Below, piece after piece: positions 6,082 to 13,327 of a stretch of 15,451 bases of DNA. Both the position numbers and the translations under genes were made by a program. The stretch covers positions 1 through 15,451 of the forward strand of contig CAMIKG010000089.1 of assembly GCA_946221915.1 (NCBI GenBank), in the 5' to 3' direction. The stretch is from an uncultured Erwinia sp. Lineage in GTDB: Bacteria; Pseudomonadota; Gammaproteobacteria; Enterobacterales; Enterobacteriaceae. Under the pieces are notes generated by a model. The model did no database searches. It was not told where the DNA came from and worked only from the letters and a program-made list of their open reading frames with translations. Within the stretch, counting starts at the first letter, position 1. Every line of letters begins with the position of its first letter.

Positions 6082-7347
6082 GTGAACCGCTTATCCCGGA
6101 CCGTGACGCTGGACGATGCCAGTGATCAACGCGTCTCTGTCCCCACTCCCGCTCAAAGATCTGAAAATCTCTATATCAAACGCGGTACGCCGCAATTTAT
6201 GCGCGTCACGCTGGCGCTGTTCTCGGCCGGACTGGCGACCTTTGCCCTGCTTTACTGCGTCCAGCCGATTCTGCCGGTGCTATCGCAGCAGTTCGGCGTC
6301 ACGCCTGCCGAAAGCAGCATCTCATTGTCGCTGGCCACCGGCCTGATGGCGCTGGGCCTGCTGTTTACCGGGCCATTATCCGACGCGATTGGCCGTAAAT
6401 CGGTGATGGTGACCGGGCTGCTGCTGGCAGCGCTGTGTACCCTGCTCTCCGCGACCATGGTCAGCTGGCATGGCATTCTGATCATGCGGGCGCTGACCGG
6501 TCTGGCGTTAAGCGGCGTGGCGGCAGTCGGTATGACGTATCTGAGCGAAGAGATCCACCCGAGTATGGTGGCGTTCTCCATGGGGTTATATATCAGCGGT
6601 AACTCGATTGGTGGGATGAGCGGGCGTCTGCTGAGCGGTGTGATTACCGATTTCGCTTCGTGGCGCGTCGCGGTCACCACGATTGGCTGCTTTTCACTGG
6701 CTGCTGCGCTAATGTTCTGGAAAATACTGCCAGCTTCACGCCATTTTCGACCGTCATCACTGAAACCGCGCAATCTGCTGATTAATTTCCGTCTGCACTG
6801 GCGCGATGCCGGTTTGCCGCTGCTGTTCGCCGAAGGTTTTCTGCTGATGGGGGCGTTTGTCACCCTGTTTAACTATATCGGCTATCGTCTGCTGAGCGCG
6901 CCATGGTTCATGAGCCAGGCGGTGGTCGGTTTGTTGTCGGTGGTGTATCTCACCGGCAGCTGGAGTTCACCGAAGGCTGGCGCCATGACCGCGCGTTTTG
7001 GTCGTGGTCCGGTGCTACTGTTCTTTACCGCCATAATGCTGGCGGGCCTGCTGTTAACCGCGTTTAACTCACTGTGGCTGATCCTGGCCGGCATGATGCT
7101 GTTCGCCGCAGGCTTTTTCGCCGCTCACTCCGTTGCCAGCGGCTGGATTGGCCCGCGCGCCCGGCGGGCGAAAGGTCAGGCGTCATCGCTGTATCTGTTT
7201 AGTTATTATGTTGGCTCCAGCGTTGCCGGTACGCTGGGCGGCGTGTTCTGGCACAGTTTTGGCTGGCCGGGCGTCACCTGCTTTATCGCCGCCTTACTGC
7301 TGCTGGCGCTGCTGGTTGGCTGGCGACTGCAGCAACGTCAATTGTAA
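6082..7347 (+). CDS. ynfM: MFS transporter YnfM
   Basis: This 421-residue inner-membrane major facilitator superfamily protein has about 12 hydrophobic segments and is probably a proton-driven exporter. A polar N-terminal tail (~35 residues) precedes RGTPQFMRVTLALFSAGLA, which matches E. coli YnfM almost exactly. Motif A appears as GPLSDAIGRK (residues 97-106) and is followed by VGMTYLSEEIHPSMVAFSMG. The C-terminal half includes SVASGWIGPRARRAKGQASS. Start is GTG at 6082, with AAGGAA five bases upstream. The in-frame region just after the start is poorly conserved relative to E. coli. The substrate is not established from sequence. It is divergent from ynfL, its likely regulator. Directly downstream come the Ter sites and tus, unlike E. 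coli, where asr and other genes intervene. Confidence 0.94.
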   Translation: MNRLSRTVTLDDASDQRVSVPTPAQRSENLYIKRGTPQFMRVTLALFSAGLATFALLYCVQPILPVLSQQFGVTPAESSISLSLATGLMALGLLFTGPLSDAIGRKSVMVTGLLLAALCTLLSATMVSWHGILIMRALTGLALSGVAAVGMTYLSEEIHPSMVAFSMGLYISGNSIGGMSGRLLSGVITDFASWRVAVTTIGCFSLAAALMFWKILPASRHFRPSSLKPRNLLINFRLHWRDAGLPLLFAEGFLLMGAFVTLFNYIGYRLLSAPWFMSQAVVGLLSVVYLTGSWSSPKAGAMTARFGRGPVLLFFTAIMLAGLLLTAFNSLWLILAGMMLFAAGFFAAHSVASGWIGPRARRAKGQASSLYLFSYYVGSSVAGTLGGVFWHSFGWPGVTCFIAALLLLALLVGWRLQQRQL

Positions 7348-7356
7348 TCTCCCCCG

Positions 7357-7397
7357 TTCAGGCCAGGATGCTGGCGCATTTTGGCCTGCCTGAATTT
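7357..7397 (+). terminator. Probable ynfM terminator
   Basis: TTCAGGC (7357-7363) pairs with GCCTGAA (7388-7394), followed by TTT. An inner hairpin GCCAG-GATG-CTGGC (7362-7375) is followed by GCATTTT. The two folds are mutually exclusive. The position 10 nt after the ynfM stop supports termination, though the T-runs are short. Confidence 0.5.
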
Positions 7398-7439
7398 CAC
7401 CTGCTCCGTTGTTGCAGAGATACACCAGTCAAACAGGCT

Positions 7440-7462
7440 TTATAGTATGTTGTAACTACTAT
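7440..7462 (+). promoter_or_regulatory. Ter site 1 (distal), Tus-binding replication terminator
   Basis: It contains AGTATGTTGTAACTA, the core of the E. coli Ter consensus, including the G at position 6 whose partner C flips into Tus on fork arrest. It departs from consensus only after ACTA (CTAT instead of AAAG-like). Orientation is the same as the promoter-proximal site, so forks moving left to right should be blocked. The core is embedded in a perfect 9-bp inverted repeat (7439-7447 and 7457-7465). Confidence 0.8.
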
Positions 7463-7568
7463 AAAATGCATGCACCTTCAGTCAGTTAGCTGCGATGTCG
7501 TGTAATGACTGGTGTTGCCGCCCTGCAGATAAATGTAAGCTGGATGCTGAAGTGAGCACCATAACTGC

Positions 7569-7574
7569 TATACT
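7569..7574 (+). promoter_or_regulatory. tus promoter -10 element
   Basis: TATACT lies immediately upstream of the proximal Ter site, with CTGAAG (7547-7552) as a weak -35 at 16-bp spacing. In E. coli the tus promoter has the same relation to TerB, so Tus bound at Ter represses its own transcription. Confidence 0.55.
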
Positions 7575-7575
7575 C

Positions 7576-7598
7576 CTATAGTATGTTGTAACTAAGGA
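7576..7598 (+). promoter_or_regulatory. Ter site 2 (proximal, TerB-like), Tus autoregulatory site
   Basis: AGTATGTTGTAACTAAGG matches the Ter consensus well (E. coli TerE has the same core with ACTAAGC). It ends a few bases before the tus start and overlaps the expected transcription start and the ribosome binding site, as TerB does in E. coli. The non-permissive face (the AGTATG side) points left, so forks moving left to right are arrested. It should also mediate tus autorepression. Confidence 0.93.
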
Positions 7599-7604
7599 GA
7601 GGTG

Positions 7605-8534
7605 ATGAACCAGTACGATGCCGTCGCGGCGCTCCATCAATGCGTCAGCCAGCTGGAAGCAGAATTGCATCAGTTGCGGGAAACGCTGGAATCCCTGCCG
7701 CTACTGGCCGCGCGCGTGTTTACCCTGCCACCGGTGCTCAAAGGTGAAGAGCATGAAGCGATTAGCCGTATCGAGGTGACTCAACACCTGGGCGAGGATG
7801 CGCTGCAGCTGGCGCTGAATCACTACTGTCGCCTGTTTATGCAGCATCAGTCCGAGCAAATCAGCACCAAAGCCGCCGTCAGGCTGCCCGGCGCGCTCTG
7901 TTTCGCCGCCGATGGCGCGCACTCTGCCCTGCTCCACCAGCAGGTCGCGCAGATCAATCAGCTAAAAGCGCGGCTGGAACAGATTATTACCGTGGAGTCC
8001 GGCGTCGAGAGCGAAGCGCGTTTCGATTTTGTCCATAACCAGTTGCACGGGCTGATTACGCTCAATGCTTACCGCGCGATTACCCTGCTTGATGCGCCTG
8101 ACACCCTGCGTTTTGGCTGGGCCAATAAACATATTGTGAAAAATATGACGCGCCAGGAAGTGCTCGATAAGCTGGAACGCAGCATGAAATCCGGCCGCGC
8201 CGTCGCGCCATGGACGCGCGAGCAGTGGGCGGAAAAAGTGCAGGAAGAGATGGAGGCGATTCGTTCTCTGCCTGCCAGCGCGCGACTGAAAATCAAACGC
8301 CCGGTGAAAGTCCAGCCGATTGCCCGCAGCTGGCATATTCAGCAGCAAAAGCAGACGCAGTTTGCCTGCCCTTCGCCACTGCTGGTGCTGTGTGCGGATA
8401 AGAATCAGGTACCGGCGCTGGGGGAATTGCTTAACTATGATGCCAGCCAGGTGAAACACCGCCACAAGCCGCAGGCGGAGAAGCTGTTTGCCATTATTCC
8501 GCGCCTGCATTTGTATAGCGATCGGCTGCTATGA
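7605..8534 (+). CDS. tus: Tus, DNA replication terminus site-binding protein
   Basis: Tus binds Ter DNA as a monomer and blocks DnaB-driven forks from one side, trapping converging forks in the terminus. The protein is 309 residues, equal to E. coli Tus. Known functional residues are at the same numbers: E49, K89, F140, H144 and G149 (the pocket for the flipped C6) and R198. The strings FDFVHNQLHGLITLNAYR and RFGWANKHIVKN are hallmarks. Start is ATG 7605 behind AAGGAG; a GTG one codon earlier is in frame but less likely. The C-terminus is the most divergent part but retains the family length. The Ter-like operator just upstream implies autoregulation. It converges on fumC, with a terminator between them. 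Confidence 0.97.
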   Translation: MNQYDAVAALHQCVSQLEAELHQLRETLESLPLLAARVFTLPPVLKGEEHEAISRIEVTQHLGEDALQLALNHYCRLFMQHQSEQISTKAAVRLPGALCFAADGAHSALLHQQVAQINQLKARLEQIITVESGVESEARFDFVHNQLHGLITLNAYRAITLLDAPDTLRFGWANKHIVKNMTRQEVLDKLERSMKSGRAVAPWTREQWAEKVQEEMEAIRSLPASARLKIKRPVKVQPIARSWHIQQQKQTQFACPSPLLVLCADKNQVPALGELLNYDASQVKHRHKPQAEKLFAIIPRLHLYSDRLL

Positions 8535-8570
8535 AGCCCGCCACCGCGGCAAAACGCTTGGCGCAGCAAT

Positions 8571-8595
8571 AAAAAAAGCGGGATTGCTCCCGCTT
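8571..8595 (-). terminator. fumC terminator (possibly shared with tus)
   Basis: On the minus strand AAGCGGGA-GCAA-TCCCGCTT forms an 8-bp GC-rich stem continuing into a T-run (TTTTTTTATT), a textbook intrinsic terminator 25 nt after the fumC stop. In the plus direction the same hairpin follows tus by ~40 nt but has only TTG after it, so it would act weakly for tus. Confidence 0.88.
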
Positions 8596-8620
8596 GTTGC
8601 GTCACTGGATGCACCGTCGA

Positions 8621-10018
8621 TTAAGACTTCATGCTGCCAACCATATCTTCCGGACGTACCCAGGCATCAAACTCCGCCTCGGTGAGATAGCCCAGTTTCA
8701 GCGCCGAGCCTTTCAGCGTCAGCCCCTCTTTATGCGCTTTCTTGGCGATTTCCGCCGCCTTATCGTAACCGATATGGGTATTCAGCGCGGTGACCAGCAT
8801 CAGCGACTCATTCAGCAGCTGGGTGATACGGTCACGGTTTGGCTCAATGCCGACCGCACAGTGATGATTAAAGCTGTCCATGCCGTCCGCCAGCAGGCGA
8901 ATCGACTGCAGGAAGTTGTGAATAATCATTGGACGGTAGACGTTCAGCTCGAAGTTGCCAGACGCACCACCGATGTTGATCGCCACATCGTTGCCCATCA
9001 CCTGGCAGCACAGCATGGTCAGCGCTTCACACTGGGTCGGGTTCACTTTGCCGGGCATAATGGAGCTGCCTGGCTCGTTTTCCGGAATCGACAGCTCGCC
9101 AATGCCACAACGCGGACCGGACGCCAGCCAGCGCACGTCGTTGGCAATTTTCATCAGCGATGCCGCCAGTCCTTTCAGTGCGCCATGGGCATGTACCAGC
9201 GCATCGGTGGTCGCCAGCGCTTCGAACTTATTCGGTGCGGTCACAAACGGCTGTTTAGTCAGTTCCGCCAGCTCTTTCGCCACACGCACCGCATATTCCG
9301 GATGCGTGTTCAGTCCGGTGCCGACAGCCGTGCCGCCCAGCGCCAGCTCCGCCACATGCGGAATGCTCTGTTCGATATGCTTCAGGTTATGTTCCAGCAT
9401 CGCCACCCAGCCAGAGATCTCCTGGCCCAGCGTCAGCGGCGTGGCGTCCTGCAGATGGGTACGACCGATTTTCACGATGTCTTTGTAGGCGTCAGCTTTC
9501 TCCGCCAGCGTCTTTTTCAGCACATTCAGCTGCGGAATCAGGTGTTCACGCACCGCAATCACCGCTGCGACATGCATCGCCGTCGGGAATACGTCGTTGG
9601 AGCTTTGGCTCTTGTTCACGTCGTCATTAGGATGCACCAGACGCGCCATACCGCGCTCGCCGCCGAGAATTTCACTTGCCCGGTTAGCCAGCACTTCGTT
9701 CATATTCATATTGGTCTGGGTGCCGGAACCGGTCTGCCAGATAGCGAGAGGGAATTCATCCGTGTGCTTATCCGCCAGCACTTCGTCTGCCGCTTTGACG
9801 ATCGCATCGGCACGTTCTGCCGGCAGCAGGCCGAGATCATTGTTGACCTTCGCCGCCGCGCGCTTGGTCAGCGCCAGTGCATGCACCAGTGCTGTGGGCA
9901 TTTTTTCCGTAGAGATGCGGAAGTGTTCCAGTGAGCGCTGCGTCTGCGCTCCCCAAAGCTTATCAGACGGTACATCAATGGGTCCCATTGAGTCTTTTTC
10001 AATGCGGTTGGCTGCCAT
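8621..10018 (-). CDS. fumC: Fumarase C (class II fumarate hydratase)
   Basis: This cytosolic homotetrameric class II fumarase interconverts fumarate and L-malate in the TCA cycle without an iron-sulphur cluster, so it keeps working under oxidative stress or iron limitation. The protein is 465 residues. TGSGTQTNMNMNEV (residues 96-109), GRTHLQDATPLTLGQE with H188, and the catalytic loop signature GSSIMPGKVNP (317-327, S318) are all intact. The ATG at 10018 is chosen over an in-frame ATG at 10042 because AAGGAG lies six bases before it and the extra eight residues have no family counterpart. It is divergent from manA and convergent with tus. E. coli has fumA between fumC and manA; here there is none. 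A long frame on the opposite strand (8594-9934) is a shadow of this gene. Confidence 0.98.
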   Translation of the reverse strand: MAANRIEKDSMGPIDVPSDKLWGAQTQRSLEHFRISTEKMPTALVHALALTKRAAAKVNNDLGLLPAERADAIVKAADEVLADKHTDEFPLAIWQTGSGTQTNMNMNEVLANRASEILGGERGMARLVHPNDDVNKSQSSNDVFPTAMHVAAVIAVREHLIPQLNVLKKTLAEKADAYKDIVKIGRTHLQDATPLTLGQEISGWVAMLEHNLKHIEQSIPHVAELALGGTAVGTGLNTHPEYAVRVAKELAELTKQPFVTAPNKFEALATTDALVHAHGALKGLAASLMKIANDVRWLASGPRCGIGELSIPENEPGSSIMPGKVNPTQCEALTMLCCQVMGNDVAINIGGASGNFELNVYRPMIIHNFLQSIRLLADGMDSFNHHCAVGIEPNRDRITQLLNESLMLVTALNTHIGYDKAAEIAKKAHKEGLTLKGSALKLGYLTEAEFDAWVRPEDMVGSMKS

Positions 10019-10282
10019 TCCTGTCTCCTTTAGCACATTCATTGAGTGGTATACCCTAAATACGTCAGATTACAGTAAGGCGAAAAGCCCACCTTTCTGC
10101 CATCTGAGATATCACGGGTAAAACGCCTTCATTCGCGATCGGCAACAAAAGCGCGCAATAGTTTGCCATACAATTATTTAACATTATGCGACCTGGTCGT
10201 CCTTATTGCACTACGACAGTTTTTTTCGCCAGTGATTCTGTTTTAATGAACAGCGTGACATGACGTTCAACAGGGAAAAACC

Positions 10283-11455
10283 ATGCAGAAATTAAGTAAT
10301 TCACTGCAAAACTATGCCTGGGGCAGCAGGACGGCGTTAACTGAACTGTATGGCGTCGCCAATCCGGACAACCAGCCGATGGCCGAGTTGTGGATGGGTG
10401 CGCATCCGAAAAGCAGCTCGACCGTCGAGGTGAACGGTCAACCACAGAGCCTGCGCAGCCTCATAGAAAGTGACAAATCCCGCCTGCTGGGCGCTGCGGT
10501 CGCGCAGCGCTTCGGCGAACTGCCGTTCCTGTTTAAAGTGCTGTGCGCCGACCAGCCGCTGTCAATTCAGGTGCATCCGAGCAAGCAAGCGGCGGAAATC
10601 GGTTTCGCCAAAGAGAATGCCGCCGGCATCCCTCTTGCCGCGCCGGAACGTAACTATAAAGACGCCAACCATAAGCCGGAACTGGTGTATGCCTTAACGC
10701 CCTTCCTCGCCATCAATGGCTTTCGTGAGTTCGCTGAGATCGCCACGCTGCTACAGCAGGTCACCGCCGCCCATCCGCTGATTAACGATTTTATCCAGCA
10801 ACCGGACGAAGAGAATTTATCGCGGCTGTTTGCCGGACTGTTATCGCTGGAAGGCGAGCAGAAGGCGCAGGCGCTTTCAGTACTGCAGGCCGCCCTGCAC
10901 AATCAGCATGGTCAGCCCTGGGATACCATTAAACAGATTGCCGAAGTCTACCCTGACGACTGCGGGCTGTTTTCCCCGCTGCTGATGAATGTGGTTGAGC
11001 TGCAGCCCGGTGAAGCGATGTTTCTGTTCGCTGAAACCCCGCATGCCTATCTGCAGGGGGTGGCACTGGAGGTGATGGCCAACTCCGATAACGTGCTGCG
11101 CGCGGGTTTAACACCGAAATATATCGATCTGCCTGAACTGCTGGCGAATGTCCGCTTCCGCGCCAGTGCGGCCGCGCAGTTGCGTACACAGCCAGTCAGC
11201 CACGTTAACACGCTGGATTTCCCGATTCCGGTCGATGATTTTGCCTTTGCCATTCATATTCTCGATGACACGCCACTGACGGTGACACAACAAAGCGCGG
11301 CGATTCTGTTCTGCATTGAAGGCGGCGCGCTGCTGAGTCAGGATAACCAACAACTGCGCCTGCAGCCGGGAGAATCCTGCTTTGTCGCCGCCGATGAAGC
11401 GCCGGTCAGGCTGAGCGGACACGGCCGTCTCGCGCGGGTATATAACGCCGTGTAA
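10283..11455 (+). CDS. manA: Mannose-6-phosphate isomerase, type I
   Basis: This zinc enzyme interconverts mannose-6-phosphate and fructose-6-phosphate. It links mannose uptake to glycolysis and supplies mannose-6-P for GDP-mannose and polysaccharide synthesis. The 390 residues are close to E. coli ManA (391). The metal ligands are visible: Q96 and H98 in LSIQVHPSK, E133 in DANHKPEL, and H254 in ETPHAYLQG. The N-terminus QNYAWGSRTAL and the PMAELWMGAHP motif are typical. Start is ATG 10283 with AGGGA about seven bases upstream. It is divergent from fumC across a 264-bp gap. A possible -10 (TTTAAT at 10242-10247) is present but no convincing -35. A terminator follows. Confidence 0.97.
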   Translation: MQKLSNSLQNYAWGSRTALTELYGVANPDNQPMAELWMGAHPKSSSTVEVNGQPQSLRSLIESDKSRLLGAAVAQRFGELPFLFKVLCADQPLSIQVHPSKQAAEIGFAKENAAGIPLAAPERNYKDANHKPELVYALTPFLAINGFREFAEIATLLQQVTAAHPLINDFIQQPDEENLSRLFAGLLSLEGEQKAQALSVLQAALHNQHGQPWDTIKQIAEVYPDDCGLFSPLLMNVVELQPGEAMFLFAETPHAYLQGVALEVMANSDNVLRAGLTPKYIDLPELLANVRFRASAAAQLRTQPVSHVNTLDFPIPVDDFAFAIHILDDTPLTVTQQSAAILFCIEGGALLSQDNQQLRLQPGESCFVAADEAPVRLSGHGRLARVYNAV

Positions 11456-11508
11456 CAATGCGGCTGACGGCTGCTCAGTCAATTGCTATTATTATTCAAG
11501 CTATTAAT

Positions 11509-11530
11509 AAAAACGCCTGCGGGCGTTTTT
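11509..11530 (+). terminator. manA terminator
   Basis: AAAAACGCC-TGCG-GGCGTTTTT is a perfect 9-bp inverted repeat with a 4-nt loop and a T-run, about 55 nt after the manA stop. The symmetrical A and T tracts would also let it act on the opposite strand. It separates manA from ydgA, so ydgA needs its own promoter or read-through. Confidence 0.88.
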
Positions 11531-11595
11531 CTTCGCAGCCGTTCTCAGGAGCAGGCAGGCTGTGACAGACATCAGCGAAAGGACGACAAATCAAG

Positions 11596-13104
11596 ATGAA
11601 CAAGAGCAAGATTGCAGTAGGTGTAGTAGTTGCACTGGGGATTATCTGGACCGGCGGCGCCTGGTATACCGGCAAACAGCTGGAACAACGTAAAGATACC
11701 CTGATTGACTACGCCAACAGCCAGCTGAACAAGATGGCGCCAGAGGCACGTCTGCAGGTCAGCTACCAGGATTATCAGCGTAACCTGTTCAGCAGCCATG
11801 CCAAACTGGTGGTGCAGGCCAGCTCACAGACGGAAGACAATCCTCTGCTGAAGCCGGGCCAGACCATCGTGTTCAATGAGACCATCGATCATGGTCCCTT
11901 CCCGTTTGCCCAGCTGAAGAAAGGCAACCTGATCCCGGCGATGGCCTCAGTGCATAGCGAACTGGAAAATACTGAAGCGCTGAAAGCGTTATTTGCAGCC
12001 AGTAAAGGCGTATCGGTGATTCAGGCCGATACCCGTATCGGCTATGGCGGTGATACCTCTTCGGCGATCCGTCTGCTGCCGCTGGATTACCAGAACAGTG
12101 AAAGCGGCCAGCGTTTTGCCTGGAACGAAGGCAAACTGAATGTGGCGGCGGATGCTGAAGGCGATAAAGTCAGTTTCGATGGCGATATCGACAGTATCGC
12201 CATCACCACCAAAAACCAGCTCGACCTGCCGGTGCTGTTTACCCTGAATGGTCTGAAGACTTCTGCCGATACCCATCTTAACCCGCAGGGCGTGCGTATT
12301 GGCAGCCAGGATATCGACCTGCAGAAACTGAGCGCCAGCGTTAACGGTCAGGATGCGATTGCGGTAGAAGGTCTGAAAGGCAGTTCACGTTTTGATTCCA
12401 ATGAGAATGCGGTCTCCGGCCAGGTGGACTACACCGTCGCTAACGTGAAAATGCAGAATCAGTCTTTCGGTCAGGGCAAACTGTCGCTGAAGCTGGCGAA
12501 TCTGGATGGTGCAGCGCTGAAAACCTTCTCGGAAAATTATAATGCCCAGGCGCAGGCGCTGCTGAGCCAGCCGGGACTGACGGAAAACCCGCAGCAGTAT
12601 CAGGAAGCGATGAACCAGGTGCTGCTGGCGAACCTGCCTACGCTGCTGAAAGGCGCTCCGATTATCAGTGTCGCGCCACTGAGCTGGAAAAACGACAAAG
12701 GCGAGAGCAGCTTTAATCTCAACGTGCAGTTTAAAGATCCTGCCACCGCTGACGGCCAGGCGCAGAATATCAACCAGGCTGCGGATCGCGTAGTGAAGAG
12801 TCTCGACAGCAAGCTGCAGATCTCCATGGATATGGCAACCGAGCTGATGACGCACGTCGCGCTGGCGGAAGGCCATCCGCAGGATCAGGCCAGCAAGCTG
12901 GCGGAGCAGCAGGTGAAAGGTCTGGCGGCGATGGGTCAGATGTTTAAGCTGACGACGCAGCAGGACGGCAATATCGTCAACAGCCTGCAATTCGCTAATG
13001 GTGAAGTGACCATGAACGGCGAGAAGATGCCGCTGGATCAGTTCCTCTCCCGCTATATGCTGGGTGGAATGGGCGCCTCACCGGAAGGTTTACCGGGCCA
13101 GTAA
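11596..13104 (+). CDS. ydgA: YdgA family protein (DUF945), membrane-anchored
   Basis: This 502-residue protein of the YdgA/DUF945 family has no firmly established function. A single N-terminal hydrophobic segment (about residues 5-23, IAVGVVVALGIIWTGGAWY) should anchor it in the inner membrane, with the bulk in the periplasm. E. coli YdgA matches throughout: LEVSYQ-like repeats near residue 55, FNETIDHGPFPFAQLKKGNLIP, APLSWKNDKGESSFNLN, KDPATADG and GLAAMGQMFKLTT. The N-terminal Lys-rich start and the near-identical anchor support the ATG at 11596. The ribosome binding site is weak and distant (AAAGGA 12 nt upstream). It follows manA after a terminator and precedes add. In E. coli it also sits just after manA. 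Confidence 0.93.
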   Translation: MNKSKIAVGVVVALGIIWTGGAWYTGKQLEQRKDTLIDYANSQLNKMAPEARLQVSYQDYQRNLFSSHAKLVVQASSQTEDNPLLKPGQTIVFNETIDHGPFPFAQLKKGNLIPAMASVHSELENTEALKALFAASKGVSVIQADTRIGYGGDTSSAIRLLPLDYQNSESGQRFAWNEGKLNVAADAEGDKVSFDGDIDSIAITTKNQLDLPVLFTLNGLKTSADTHLNPQGVRIGSQDIDLQKLSASVNGQDAIAVEGLKGSSRFDSNENAVSGQVDYTVANVKMQNQSFGQGKLSLKLANLDGAALKTFSENYNAQAQALLSQPGLTENPQQYQEAMNQVLLANLPTLLKGAPIISVAPLSWKNDKGESSFNLNVQFKDPATADGQAQNINQAADRVVKSLDSKLQISMDMATELMTHVALAEGHPQDQASKLAEQQVKGLAAMGQMFKLTTQQDGNIVNSLQFANGEVTMNGEKMPLDQFLSRYMLGGMGASPEGLPGQ

Positions 13105-13113
13105 CCGACGCTC

Positions 13114-13140
13114 AGGGCGAGGATCTCCTCGCCCTCTTTC
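13114..13140 (+). terminator. ydgA terminator 1
   Basis: AGGGCGAGGA (13114-13123) pairs with TCCTCGCCCT (13126-13135), giving a strong GC-rich stem around GATC, followed by CTTTC. The position is right after the ydgA stop. The T-run is interrupted but the stem is very stable. Confidence 0.7.
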
Positions 13141-13190
13141 ATCCCTTCTCTATCAGCTCCCCCGCAGCACAAATCACTGTCGCTCACTTT

Positions 13191-13214
13191 TTCCGCGCCG
13201 TCGGCGGAAGTTTT
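13191..13214 (+). terminator. Second terminator-like hairpin upstream of add
   Basis: TTCCGC-GCCGTCG-GCGGAA forms a 6-bp stem with a 7-nt loop, followed by GTTTT. It is a plausible backup terminator for ydgA, ~115 nt upstream of add and upstream of the predicted add promoter. Confidence 0.45.
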
Positions 13215-13246
13215 ATGCGCAATTAACCAGCAATCACATCCCGCTG

Positions 13247-13289
13247 TTGCGCAATTCGCTGGCTTCCTTGCGCAAGATGTTTTTATAAT
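13247..13289 (+). promoter_or_regulatory. add promoter with paired TTGCGCAA palindromes
   Basis: A perfect -10 TATAAT lies at 13284-13289, 38 bp before the add start; the -35 (GCTTCC, 13262-13267, 16-bp spacer) is poor. The 8-bp palindrome TTGCGCAA occurs at 13247-13254 and 13268-13275, exactly 21 bp (two helical turns) apart. The second copy lies inside the -35/-10 spacer and a one-mismatch copy (ATGCGCAA) is at 13215-13222. The geometry suggests an operator pair for a dimeric regulator. I do not know which regulator. Confidence 0.5.
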
Positions 13290-13327
13290 TCTCTGCACTT
13301 TACTTAAAATAACCAAGAGAGTGCGAA

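Noticed and set aside
7482..7670. A 62-codon minus-strand frame across the tus promoter
   Set aside because: It overlaps the tus start, ribosome binding site and proximal Ter site, with no ribosome binding site or recognisable domain of its own.
8594..9934. A 446-codon open frame on the plus strand opposite fumC
   Set aside because: It is exactly antisense to a fully conserved fumC. The translation is rich in Arg, His and Gln with no domain, as expected for the shadow of a GC-rich gene with biased codon use.
10019..10282. A SoxS/MarA box or other stress operator in the fumC-manA gap
   Set aside because: E. coli fumC is SoxRS-regulated, but no stretch here matched the marbox pattern well enough by eye to annotate.
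12385..12990. A 201-codon minus-strand frame inside ydgA
   Set aside because: It lies wholly within the well-conserved ydgA coding sequence and has no family features.
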